From Hoplostethus atlanticus (Eukaryota; Chordata; Actinopteri; Trachichthyiformes; Trachichthyidae): a stretch of DNA of 64,000 nt. The stretch lies in assembly GCA_034670405.1 (NCBI GenBank), contig JAXDDX010000015.1, positions 4,122,001 through 4,186,000 on the forward strand, written 5' to 3'. Made by a program: the position numbers and the translations under genes. Of this stretch, positions 44,404-55,128 are shown one piece after another (the stretch's first letter is position 1; each line of letters starts with the position of its first letter). Under the pieces are notes generated by a model, which saw only the letters and a list, made by a program, of their open reading frames with translations, searched no databases and was not told the origin of the DNA.

Positions 44404-45645
44404 AATGTCCACGAGCGAGGACAGTTCAGTGTCAACTGTCAAATATCAACTGGAAAACTGACCGCGATAGTTTCCAATGAACTAAAGGTGGGTACAACGT
44501 CTGACAGACTTTTTTAAATGGAAATAATATTTGTTGAGATATGCTATCTGTTTTCATCATGGTGTTTTAACTGGCGGCAAGTGTCGATAATGTTACATGT
44601 AACGTTACCTTGGCTTATTGTAAACTAACAGCTAACTAACAGCTAACCGTTAGCTGTTAGTTAACCTAGCTAACCTAGTTATCAACGTTGTCAGTTAACC
44701 TACTGTTAATTCCCAACTAAGTTAGCTAGTTAGCTTGGTGATAGAACGTGTGGTTACAGATATCTCATTTCTCAAACATATAGCGTTAAGATATCTAGTT
44801 TTTAGCACTCTATTCAGGGGGTTATGATTTTAATTTCCAATTAATTTGGTTTATATACAACTACACTTGTATTTTACTTATTTATAAGTATACTTTATGT
44901 TTTTATCACAGTTTACCAAAATGTATTATCATGCTTAGCTTTAGTCTAATTTTGGTTCACTTGAAATAACCTTGGTAACCACAATGTTTTAATGTTGTAC
45001 TTATTGTTTGTGTTTGTTGCAGATGCATCATGAAATAAGGTTGCGTTTTGGCCAGGACTTGGAGCTAAATCTTCAAGATGCTCTCAATGTGATGACACCC
45101 AACACACCCAACCCTTAAAGGGTTCATAAAACTACATGGTTTTATGCAGAGATCATTTATTTTTTCTGAAATTTCAGACCTGCAAAGGAGCGCAGCAATC
45201 CTGATTCTGCCTGCCCTATTCAAGGAGAGCTCCAAATTCCTTTACTGTTTAGATGAGGTATATGTTGAATCTTCACATTGTCATTGACATTTTGTTGTAT
45301 TGTCAATTACCTATAGCTTGAATTCTATCAGGAGGTTCCTTAGATATGTTTCTTTTCCATAGGAACCAACAAGCTCATTCCCAACCATCATCTTCTATGA
45401 TGCAGGGAATCCCCTCCTTGCTTTGAAAGCATCCATAAAGATGGATGGAGTTGCCATCACAAGTGGAGAAATGGATGTGCCACAGGCTCTGCAGTGTCTG
45501 CTTGAGGTGTATTTCCTGTTTCGTATGGACTACCCAGATGAAACACACACTGTCATTTATAGAACATTATTTTTTCAAACTAGGAAATGGTAAGAAAAGA
45601 GTGTCTATTCCGGTGCTCAAAATGTACAATCATCTTTCACAGTAA
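44404..45645 (+). pseudogene. Spliced-gene-like coding segments inside TIR element
   Basis: Possible exon a ends CTAAAG before GTGGGT (44486). Exon b starts after TTTGTTGCAG at 45023 and reads MHHEIRLRFGQDLELNLQDA to a stop. A further open stretch (about 45178-45256) reads RSAAILILPALFKESSKFLYC and ends at a GTATAT donor. The next exon, after TTTTCCATAG (about 45360), reads PTSSFPTIIFYDAGNPLLAL, then KMDGVAITSGEMDVPQAL and LLEVYFLFRMDYPDE. A one-base shift then leads to KLGNGKKRVSIPVLKMY ending at 45643. It resembles the C-terminal part of a large family of uncharacterised multi-exon fish proteins; this is my recollection, not a search. Probably a captured and decayed host gene. Confidence 0.5.
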
Positions 45646-46185
45646 ATGAAAGTTTTACAGTTGATGTAAATAGTAATTTTCAAGAAAGTGTTTGCCAAGA
45701 TTAAAAAACTTTAGCCTACTGTTCTTTTGTTTTTGCTGGTTGATTTTAATCTGTCACTCTATTCACTAACATTTATTGGTAATTTCAAATGTTGAGGATT
45801 GCCCAGTGATATTTAAAATCTTAACTGAAATTTAAATTGTATTTATATTTTATATGTGGTGCTGATATACTGTATTTTAATAACTGTGTGCATGGAATGT
45901 TTTGTTCACTAATATTTTATATTGTGTAATGTAGCCTACTATTTGTGTATAGTAATGTTTTAGGTGCAACTACTTTTTGATGATCAATACAGTCAATTTG
46001 AAACCACCTCTCTTCTCTTCAAAGGGCTTACTGTATGTTATTGAAGTTTTAAATATTATAGGTTATTTTATTTAAATTAGTAGTAGTAGTTAAATTAACT
46101 TCATATCAGGTAATTCTGTAGAATTATTAAAAATATGTGGCCAACCAAGGCAGGCAATAAGGCAATAAAAGGTTTGGGATATTGA
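45646..46185. other. 3' part of TIR element, no coding
   Basis: AT-rich filler between the last gene-like exon and the right palindrome cluster. It could hold a 3' UTR. Nothing else recognised. Confidence 0.5.
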
Positions 46186-46364
46186 TTGAACCTTTAAAAG
46201 GTTCTATATAGAACCATTTTGTTTAGCATCAAAGAACCCCAAGGGTTCTTTTAAATGAACCCTCTGAAATGGTGCCAAATATGTACCAAGCTATAGAACC
46301 CTTAAAGGTTCTATATAGAACCACTTATTCTTTGTGTGTACAGTCTTTACATACGGAACACGGC

Positions 46365-46982
46365 GTGTCTGTTACGATCGTGTACAGGACCCAAGTGCAA
46401 ACCACAGAACACAGAGACGGAGTTAGGAACAAAAACCAGGTTTACTAGGAGACAGTTCAAAAGGATGGTAAAGCAGGGATGGCAAGGGGAAGCAGGGCTG
46501 GTGCAGGAGTGGGGAAGCAGAGTAGGGAGGCAGGCAAACAGGTGACAAGCAGGGATCCAGGAGGCAGACAGGCGACAAGCAGGGGTCCGGGAGACTGACA
46601 GGCAGGCAGGGTAGACGGGCGGTGGTGAGGACGGCAGACGGGATCAGGGAAGGAGACTGGATCTGGGTAAAGGATATCAGGATTAGTAGGCAGAAGGGAA
46701 CTCTGAGAGAAACTCTACAACGCGGCCACGAAACGAGACTGACTGAGTAGCACAAACAACGATCTGGCAATGAGTGGATGAAAAGCCGGGGTTCTTAAGC
46801 TGGTGGTGATGAGATGATGGATAGCAGGTGTGTGGGGTAGAGCAGGTGATCGGGATGAGGTGATGATGCAGGGAGGAGCCGGAGACTGGAGCCACGCCCG
46901 CCAACACATACACACACACACACAGACAGAGACAGACAGGTAGAGACTGCTAGGAGGCAGAGGTGGAGGGCGTGACAGTGTC
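46365..46982 (-). mobile_element. Solo LTR, family A, minus orientation, 5-bp TSD
   Basis: The LTR proper is 46370-46977 (608 bp), reverse complement of the family at 3263-3728: right end GGGCGTGACA, left end TGTTACGATCG, shared TATA region and CA tract. It is flanked by GTGTC (46365-46369 and 46978-46982). It is longer than the copy at 3263 because of extra sequence near its 3' part (about 46480-46690). It interrupts the Gypsy gag. Confidence 0.88.
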
Positions 46983-48210
46983 ATTTAAGCCCTCAATTCT
47001 TGGAAGCCTGTTGTTGGTATGTGGCTTTCTATTGGCATGAGCATAACCTGGACCCTGAAGCAACACCTTCTCTAGCATCCCAATCAACCTATCTAGAGCA
47101 GAGGCATCTTGACTCACAGCTTTTTTCTGGTCGGGGGTGTCTGAAACTAGAGTAGTATTAGGGCTAACCTCAACTTTATTCATGTTGATTCTGCTACTCC
47201 TCTCAGCAGAAGACCTGTGTCCCTTCTCTAAATGGTATTCATCTAACACTTCCTGAACCTCACGAGCTGACCATTTATCAATTGTCTTGGACCTAAAGGT
47301 AAGAGCTAAATCTCTACTGGGACAGTGTCTGATGAACATGCGTGTGACTTCAACACTGGGGTTGTCAAACACTTTACCCTGCTCTTTAAGACAGCTTGCA
47401 GCAACATCAGCGGCTCTGTTCAGCCCAAGCCAATACTCATACGGATCCTCATGTTCTTTTGGCAAGGTGGAATAAAAGTCAGCTAAGGGTACAGAGGAGC
47501 AATGGCTAGAGCTGAAATGTTTGCGCAGGAGTCCATAGATGGCCTGCGGGTTATGCTGGACATCAATCTCACCGTTTCTTATTCCAAACCTCACAACATC
47601 CTTTGCTCTGCCTCTCAGGTGGATGAGAATTTCCTCAGCCTGATTTTCCAGTTGAACACCGCCTTTTCTGATGTAATTCCTCATCGATTCCTCCCATTCA
47701 TCAACAGCCAGTGTATCCGAACTCTCTCCCCGGAATATAGGTGGGTCTTTGACTCCTCTGAGTGACCAGCTGGACTTGGGAAAGATCCAGTGTGTGGCTG
47801 GGGAAGGAGTCTTTTTTATTGCATGTTTCTTCAGGACTTGTATGCACAGCAGCTGTAGGGCTTGATGTGTTGAGGTGTGACATAATGCTATCAGCTAGCT
47901 GCTGCCCTATCTGCTGCACAATACCGCTCATTTGGTCAACTAGTCTCACATCATCAGGAGGAGGGTTTGAAACTGATGTGCTAGTGCACTGTGGTGGATG
48001 TAACCCGTCTAGAAGTTGACTGTGAGGTGTCACTACATTCCTACTTCTGTAAGGACTGTGCACAAAAACTGTTTTATCCCCCATCTGATAGTCACCTAGT
48101 GAAAATGGTACAGGTGTGCGGTGTAACCCTCTACCCCTACCAATACTGAACCCACTCATATCAGGGGTACCAAATTTGCTGAAACTCATACTTGATAGAA
48201 AAATCCTCAC
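46983..48210 (-). pseudogene. Gypsy gag, two frames
   Basis: 48210-47701 begins near MSFSKFGTPDMSGF and is Pro/Ser-rich. 47684-46950 (gag part to 46983) reads QAEEILIHLRGRAKDVVRF, AIYGLLRKHFSS, DPYEYWLGLNRAADVA and FIRHCPSRDLALTFR. This is the capsid-like retrotransposon gag fold of Gypsy elements. A frame change lies at about 47690. The last codons of the 46950 frame are family A LTR sequence. Confidence 0.78.
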
Positions 48211-48309
48211 ACTAAAATGACAGTCCCAAGGGAATACGGCTGATATTAACTAAATAAATCTGACAGACCAATACACAGAAGAAAGAAATGCAGCTCCAAA
48301 ATGATCCAG

Positions 48310-48482
48310 TTCTGAAACGGCCTGTTTTTGGCCCGATTTGGCACTGTTTTTGGAAAAAGGAAAATACAGAAAAACGGGTTGACTTCCAGATTTCAAATTT
48401 TCTCAGCTGCTTAGGTAAATGATTTCCTGTGGAACATGTATAAGCGCCAGGAATAAGCCGTTTTCCATAATATGGGACCTTC
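48310..48482. repeat. Dispersed repeat, about 170 bp, copy 1
   Basis: TTCTGAAACGGCCTGTTTTT through CCGTTTTCCATAATATG. It matches 54971-55128 with one small gap. Unknown family; likely the terminal part of a non-autonomous transposon. Confidence 0.7.
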
Positions 48483-48683
48483 AAAACCTGTTCTATTATA
48501 TTATCTATATATCAGTTATGCTAATTATTAGTTCTGTCCCGAAACAAACCACAACCAAGGCAAGTAGGCAGGAACCAAAGGTACTAGGTAGGAAAATAGA
48601 TAGATAGTAAGTAAATAGATAAAAAGGTAGGTAAAGACATATAGGTAGAAGTTGAACAATTAGATGGAAGGTAATAGAAAAAG

Positions 48684-49585
48684 ATGGCCAAACTAAATGC
48701 AACCTTAATTGCAGTTACACTGTTCATTGACTACAGCTCAGCATTCAACACCATAATCCCCTCCAAACTCGTCACCAAGCTCGGACCACTGGGACTGAAC
48801 AACTCCCTCTGCAACTGTATCCTGGACTTCTTGACGGGTCACCCCCAGGTGGTGAGGGTAGGCGATAAAACCTCCAACACACTGACCCTAAACACGGGAG
48901 TGCCCCAGGGATGCGTATTCAGAGGCCACTCCTGTACTCCCTGTTTACACATGATTGGGTGGCAACACACAGAACCAATACCATCATCAAGTTTGCGGAC
49001 AACACAACAGTGGTAGACCTGATCACCAACAACGTTGAGGCGGCCTACAGAGAGGACGTCAGCGGCCTGGCACTGTGGTATCAGGACAATAACCTTTCTC
49101 TCAACGTTGGCAAGGCCAAGGAGCTGATCGTGGACTACAGGAAGCAGGAGAGCATGCACGCCCCCATCCACATCAGCGGGGCTGAAGTGGAGCACGTTGA
49201 GAGCTTCAAGTTCCTCGGTGTCCACCTCAGCAAAAAACTCACATGGAGAACACACACCGATACCGTTGTGAAGAGGGCGCGGCAGTGCCTGTTCCCACTC
49301 AGGAGACTGAATCGATTTGGTATGAGCCCCAAGATCCTCTGCAAGTTCTACAACTGCACCATTGAGAGCATCTTGACTGGGAGCATCACCGCCTGGTATG
49401 GCAACAGCACAGCCCTCGACTGCAAAGCGCTACAGAGGGTGGTATGAACGGCCAAGGACATCACTGGGGCCAAGCTACCTGCTATACAGGACCTCTATAC
49501 CAGGCGGTGTCAGAGGAAGGCCCTGAAAATCACCTCAGTCACCCAGCACACAGACTGTTCGCTCTGCTACCGTCAGTAGCTTATT
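48684..49585 (+). pseudogene. LINE reverse transcriptase C-terminal part (CR1/L2/Rex group)
   Basis: The first frame has [18 protein letters not shown] and [18 protein letters not shown]. After a one-base shift near 48925 the second frame reads [60 protein letters not shown] and CTIESILTGSITAWYGN. The RT active site reads FADN in place of FADD. A TGA follows at 49445, after which the frame goes on to RRCQRKALK. The 3' tail is missing. Confidence 0.82.
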
Positions 49586-51540
49586 AGAAATGTTCTTATT
49601 AGAAATCAAAGATATTTGAAGTGTGAAATAAGTGAGGGATTAGAGAGGGAGTTTTTCAAATATCAAACATATCTTGCTTTCAGCAGAGACATATACAATG
49701 GAAGAAAACATTGCCACTGATTGCAACTGCATGTGTGTAGGAAAACACAGTAAGATGCTATTACCCAAGTTGTGTGCTAGAAATAAAACTGGAAACTGAA
49801 TACTTGAAGAAGTTTCCAAAAATGTTCTCCCCAAAGCATTGCAGATAGATGATGCCGTAGATACCTTGAACAGAAATGCTTTAAGGCAGCAGGGTGGGTC
49901 TAATGATTAGAGACCTTAAACCATAGAACCCTGATTCAAACCCCGATCCTGCTGTGTCCATGAGCAATACACTGTTTTGGCAGCATGACTGCGGAGGCGC
50001 TTGCCTGACCGCAGCAGCTGAAACAGTCCGTTGTTGGGGTGGTGAGGATCCTTCATGATCCTACAGGCTCTGGTTCTGCACCTCCTGGTGTATAAGTCCT
50101 CTTGTGGCTGATAATACGCACCTACTTCTCCTTATACGTTTTTGCAATCTAATTTCATGTCAAACCATTTATTTTTACCTCAGCAACGGTGTGTGTTTCT
50201 GCTGAAACAGCATTGACAGCGTTAATAATTTCTTGCCATGCTTTACTTTTATCAGTTCTTGTGACTCCACTGCTTATGCTTCTGAAAACGTTTCTCATGC
50301 ACACGAGTGCAACACTTCCCTCTTTTGGCTATGGTTTACTTTCACACGACCCTTAAATCGTATTGAACAGGCACGAGCATCCAATTATGAACAATTGGCA
50401 TTCATCATCTGACACACCTGGGGTATGCACAAATCGAGGTTTCCCGCATGTTTAATGAATCCCACGTTGGTGTTTTCCTACGCACATGAATCCAAAAAAA
50501 TGATGATGATTTTAAGAAACGTTGTGTGAATGAGGCCCATTGAGGGGGACAATAAATTCTCAATTCAAAGTGCTTGGCAGTCTGTTCCATTTAAAATCTG
50601 CATTGTAGCAGAAACCAGTCTTGCCACGTTCAGAATTTAAAACTAACCAGTGCCATGTAGACTCAAACGTTATATGTGGATATTATGTACAGCTGGACAA
50701 AACTTGCAGAGGCCAAAGATCTGCGTGCACAGTTAAGGTCCATTAGCATTAGCTATAGAAACAGGAAGGTTCAATGATACACCAGAGGACAGCAGAAAAT
50801 TGAAAAGAAATTCAATGTATGTTTTAATGTCCTTTATATGATGAGCTGCAACATGTGCCTTACAGCAAAATTACCTATTTCTGCTTTTTCTTTAGGATTC
50901 TATCCTTTTCTGTCAAGCCTGGGGCAGAACAACAACATGCTTTGACACTGACATAAAGTCACTTCATCAATACTGAATCACTGAATCACACAGAAAGCTC
51001 TTGCTGGACAGTAATTGTGTAAGTCTGTCAATAGCTGTGATAGACACTATGATAGTACAGAGTAAGAACTCTTTCTAGTCAGTAGAAACTCTTTACTATG
51101 AAGACACTCTGTCTTTACTAGTCTTTTATTTTATTCATATCATATTGTCTACTGGTTCATCTTCTGCTATATTCTAAATTGGGCCTCACATTGGTGCATT
51201 ATGAGCCAATGCAGTTCCATCAGTCCATTATTACACTGGTTCTGGAATTCAACCTCATAACTCTGTAGAGCCTCAGGTGTCATTTGCTCTTCAGTCAACC
51301 ACTGATCAACTGCACAAATCTGCTACTCATATCCAGACCTTTTAGCTTTTGAAGCATTCATCAAGATGGAAGAGGTGAGGATGGAAATCTAAATGTCAAA
51401 ACATGTATATTAGTTTGTAACTAATTAAATGAGTTTCAGACTGTGGTAATGTATGGTTGAAAGGCCAAAGAAGACCTTACTGCAGGCGTACTTGGCACAA
51501 ACTATTTAGTGGTATGAAGAAATTTACTAGTGGATTGTGA
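49586..51540. other. Intergenic, no gene; LINE scrap
   Basis: No gene recognised. 49978-50100 (GACCGCAGCAGCTGAAACAG, then GGTGAGGATCCTTCATGATC) looks like an antisense scrap of a fish LINE. An ATGGAAGAG followed by GTGAGG at about 51366 could be a tiny 5' exon, but nothing supports it. Confidence 0.45.
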
Positions 51541-52470
51541 GAAGGTGAGCGTTGAAAAAATGTGTAGCAGCGAGAGGGCGGAGCCAAACGTAGAGCTCAA
51601 GTCTACTTTATGGAAATTTCAGGTCTTAAACAAGTGTTAAACAATAGGATGGCAGGAGTCTGTTGCCTATGATAGTGAAGCGGCAGGGCGTTCACTGTTA
51701 CTGTTCCACCACAGAATCGATCCCGGCCTCGAGAGAAGCAAACTCCTCTCCACCGTCACCTGTGGGAGGCGCGAGTCCAGAGGACCATCCCCTGTGTTCC
51801 CCTGGTGAGGCACCTGAGGCCCCCTGCGCGTCAGAACGACCCACCCCTGGGTGCTGTGGAGCCTCAGAACGACCCACCCCTGGGTGCTGTGGAGCGTCAG
51901 GATGACCCAACCCTCAGGCATCGGATCAGGCGCACCCCGTTGCGGCGCCACCTCAGGAACACCCGGATGGGAGCTGGGGACGAGTGGGGCCAGAGCTTCA
52001 CGGACCAAGAGGCAGAAGCCCAGACTCCACCAACCATAACTCCCCCCATGTGGATGAAGGACTTCCCATTACTTCCAGTAAGCAGATGATAAACCCATCT
52101 AGTGTAGCCTTATCTGACAGAGTAACAGCTCCCTCTGGTAACCAATCCAGAAATAGTGTTGCAGTGTACTGTGTTCTGTATTGAGCCGACGCCTTCAACC
52201 CAACAGGCTGAGGAAGGCAGGAGGAGGAAGGAGAGGCAATGGCAGCTCCTCATGAGCGTCACAGTTCAGCTTGAAGAGTTCAGCCTGTCCCGCCTCTACT
52301 CCCTGTGGAATCCACAGCCATGTTTCTGATCAGGGAAGAGGCAGCACTAAGCGCTCTGCAGCCCAGAGCGATGTAGACACCCACGGCCCGCCTGACATGA
52401 AGAGAGCAAGGACCTGAAATCAGCATCAGGAGATCCACACTTGTATTTCTTTTTTATTCTACAGTATATT
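51541..52470 (+). other. Coding-like but unassigned stretch
   Basis: An open frame at 51805-52089 has a 45-base unit repeated about twice (GACCCACCCCTGGGTGCTGT at 51839 and 51874), giving NDPPLGAVE repeats. Further on, 52199-52325 reads AEEGRRRKERQWQLLMS and LEEFSLSRLYSLW. Near 52345-52420 a frame ends DVDTHGPPDMKRART and TGA. Frame changes separate these pieces. It may be a decayed retrocopy or transposon ORF; I do not recognise the family. Confidence 0.35.
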
Positions 52471-54583
52471 ATTTCATCAATTAAAATATATATATTTTTT
52501 TAATAATTTTACTTTGTCCAAGACCTTTCTGAAACCTTTAAATGCTTTCTATGCACTTCATTTGTAATTGCTGAGCAAACACTGGAAATATAGACTCAAT
52601 ACATTCTTATAAATGAACATTTGTTACTTCAATTAATGCAATTAATTCAATTAATTATAATAATGATGTTGTATACTAACATGTGTTATGGTGACCTTAA
52701 AGTAAAAGTGCCTCAATAAGTGCAAAAAATTGAAGGAAAAAAAATAAACAATATGGTATCATTTGAAATACAGTGCCATCAAAAAGTTATGTGAACTTAT
52801 GTGAAGTCATATACCATATGTGCCATATGTGAGGCTTGGCTACTGCACATAACCAAGCCTCTTGTTTCCCCCCCACACAGCTACTGGAGAGCACGCAACT
52901 CAGACAGGTGTGTGAAAAAAAAGGGTCTCCATTAGGTTTGAAAGTAAAATAAAGTGAAGTAAGAAACTTCTAACATAAGATTATAAAACGTGAAAGTTGA
53001 GTGGAGCTGGCAGTATTGCCAGGGAAAGAAAACTGTTAAGCCGTAGTTGGCTGTTGAAAGAGACGTTATCGTCAGGACAAACTCCGTCGGGCATTTCTCT
53101 CCAATTACGTGGATTATCCTGGTGAGTTAGCTACCTCAAATTAGCTGGTTAGCATTCACATTTCGATGCAATAGAGTTGAATTGTGTGTCATTTCACTTT
53201 TATTATTTTACTTTGAGAAATATGGTAAAGCAAAACCAGTCAGGATAAAACATTTTTGTGTGATGTGAAGTAAATATGTTGTTGTAATGAGCCGTTAGCC
53301 GCCCACCTCTGTTGGCTTAATTGCGGCCTAGAAGTTAAGTAAATGCAACATGCACGCAGCGCGGTTAGTAAAGCACATAAGGCAATGTGTGTGTATTTGA
53401 ATTGTGGTTAAAGCTGGTGTGTGTGTGCTGTAAGCTATGTAAAAGGCCAGATATGTGTATTATTTGTGAAATGAAAATAACAAAATAGACAATTTAGTTC
53501 TGAAATGTTTATTATGGTTATTGTAATGGGTTTTTTGTCAATTTGAATATGATGGATAGTGAAACAGGAAAAATTCGGACTATATGATAACTGTTCTGCA
53601 GACTTGTGTGCAGGCTGTTTTTTTTGTTTTTTTTGAGGGAGGATTCTTTCTGTTGACAACGTGGAGCTGCTTCGTCTGCTGTACGGATCGTCATCGCTGT
53701 GGATGCCTTCACCTTGTCCAGACACTGACACTTGGATGTTGTGTCGTTCCAAGGGGGCGGTAAGGTTAAGGTTAAGGTTAAGGTTTTTTATTATCATATG
53801 CACAAACATTCACAAAAAAGCAAAAGTTGGCAATGAAATTCTTATGCCTCTCTGGCACCCTACGCTAGTGCTAAGAACAGTGGTAGGAACCAAATCAAAG
53901 GAAACTTAACTAAGGAGGATTCAATTTATTTACACTTTTTTTCCCTGAGATCTCAGATTATTTTTTTGTTGAGCCCAACTGATTAAAACTGCTGTTTTAA
54001 AGATACTCAGGGTTGACTAACAACTTCAAAGGAACCTTCAAAATAAAGACTATTGAGAACTGATAACTGAACCAAACTGGTCAACTAGTGAACACATTTA
54101 ATTTTCTTGTATACGTTGTACATTTGTGTACATTTATTTGTCCTAATTTTGGTTTCATGGTATATTTGAGCTGGTAATTTTGAGTTGTAAAGCCAATTTG
54201 GGTTCTAATGAAAACCTTGAGTTAAAAAAAAGGAAGTGTACCAGAGAAATGAATCAGAACAAACTTTTATAAATATATATTTTTTTATTATCCTTTCTAA
54301 ACCAGTGGTCGTGTGTGTTTTTGTGTGCTGGAGGCTTACTGCTCTCGTGTAGAGTTGCTACTGCCAATCTCCTTACCCAACCTAGTGAATTTAGTGAACC
54401 TGAGAACCAGATAAATTTGTAATCAAGCAGAACTGTATTATAGATATTTTGAAGGACCCCAGAGATTCCCCACCAAGAGGGAGGTTACAGGTGAAAAGAG
54501 TTACACCTGCATCCTACAACAGAACAACTGGAGAGTTGGGATATGGCCGTAGATATGTTGTTGTAGCTTCACTGGTCGCAAAG
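52471..54583. other. AT-rich region, possible LTR-like segment, no gene
   Basis: Contains a GGTGAGTTAGC donor-like site at about 53120, a GGTTAA hexamer run at 53756-53786, and a TATA-like TTTTATAAATATATA at about 54265. The order (leader, donor, TATA near the right end) resembles the long LTR at 24524-26186, but I could not define ends or a target duplication. Confidence 0.35.
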
Positions 54584-54832
54584 TAATGGTGCATTCCAGT
54601 ATACTCGGCGTCCGAATGTGATATGCGTCGATTCTATTCACTAATGGCGCTGTAGTAGTTGATGTAGTTCCTCTTTAGATGCTTGTAACATTCTGAGACT
54701 TGCCATACAAACATGAGTTTGCTGGGGGCAATTATGTTTTCCCGAGCAGATGCACTGGAACACATTTAGATTGGAAGTTAGGAATACCGACTCGGAATTA
54801 TCGTTTTCCGAGTACAATGGAATGCACCATAA
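54584..54832. mobile_element. PIF/Harbinger-type MITE
   Basis: The element proper is 54587-54829 (243 bp). Terminal inverted repeats are TGGTGCATTCCAGTATACTC and its near complement at the right (CCGAGTACAATGGAATGCACCA, 54808-54829). It is flanked by TAA on both sides (54584-54586 and 54830-54832), the 3-bp TWA duplication of Harbinger elements. No coding capacity. Confidence 0.85.
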
Positions 54833-54970
54833 GCAGCGGCTTGCGGCGCTGCCGAGAGCTGCATTTTGAGACAAGGTAAATGGGAGTAGTTGTTCACCTG
54901 GGCATGGGCATGCTCTGAGAGGGATTGGATTATGTTAAGAAGCGCCCGTTATGACGTATAAAGGGGCTAC

Positions 54971-55128
54971 TTTCTGAAACGGCCTGTTTTTGGCCCGATT
55001 TTTGGAAAAAGGAAAATACAGAAAAAGGGGTTGACTTCCAGATTTCATATTTTCTCAGCTACTTAGGTCAACGATAACCTGTGGAACATGTATAAGGGCC
55101 AGGAATAAGCCGTTTTCCATAATATGAC
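54971..55128. repeat. Dispersed repeat, about 170 bp, copy 2
   Basis: Second copy of the 48310-48482 repeat. It ends AATATGACCCCTTTAAA directly at the start of the 235-codon ORF, so the ORF may belong to the same mobile unit. Confidence 0.7.

Larger units (their letters stand above)
44184..46354. mobile_element. 2.15 kb TIR element with subterminal palindromes and gene-like exons
   Basis: The element proper is about 44193-46345, starting ACTGTCAG with right-end complement ACTGTACA. It is flanked by the 9-base repeat TTTACATAC (44184-44192 and 46346-46354). Both ends are packed with the 16-bp palindrome GGTTCTATATAGAACC (44239-44254, 46200-46215, 46307-46322) and half-sites. The interior holds exon-like coding segments (next entry), but no transposase was recognised. 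It inserted in the Gypsy gag. The superfamily is not assigned: a TSD of 8-10 bp is possible. Confidence 0.7.
31017..48215 (-). mobile_element. Ty3/Gypsy retrotransposon, opened by four nested insertions
   Basis: Reading on the minus strand: gag (48210-46983, then 46364-46355 and 44183-43900), protease (about 43930-43567), RT (43530-41759), then RNase H and integrase (33835-31456). Four insertions separate the pieces: solo LTR 46370-46977, TIR element 44193-46345, ERV 33836-41758 and hAT MITE 32521-32725. When each insert with one target duplication is discounted, the flanks adjoin in a continuous reading context. Domain order is the usual Gypsy order (integrase after RNase H). Its own LTRs were not recognised: 48211-48300 and 31017-31310 are non-coding, with only weak similarity to each other. 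Confidence 0.82.

Noticed and set aside
53756-53786. GGTTAA hexamer run as an interstitial telomere
   Set aside because: The unit is AAGGTT/GGTTAA and not TTAGGG; only about five units.
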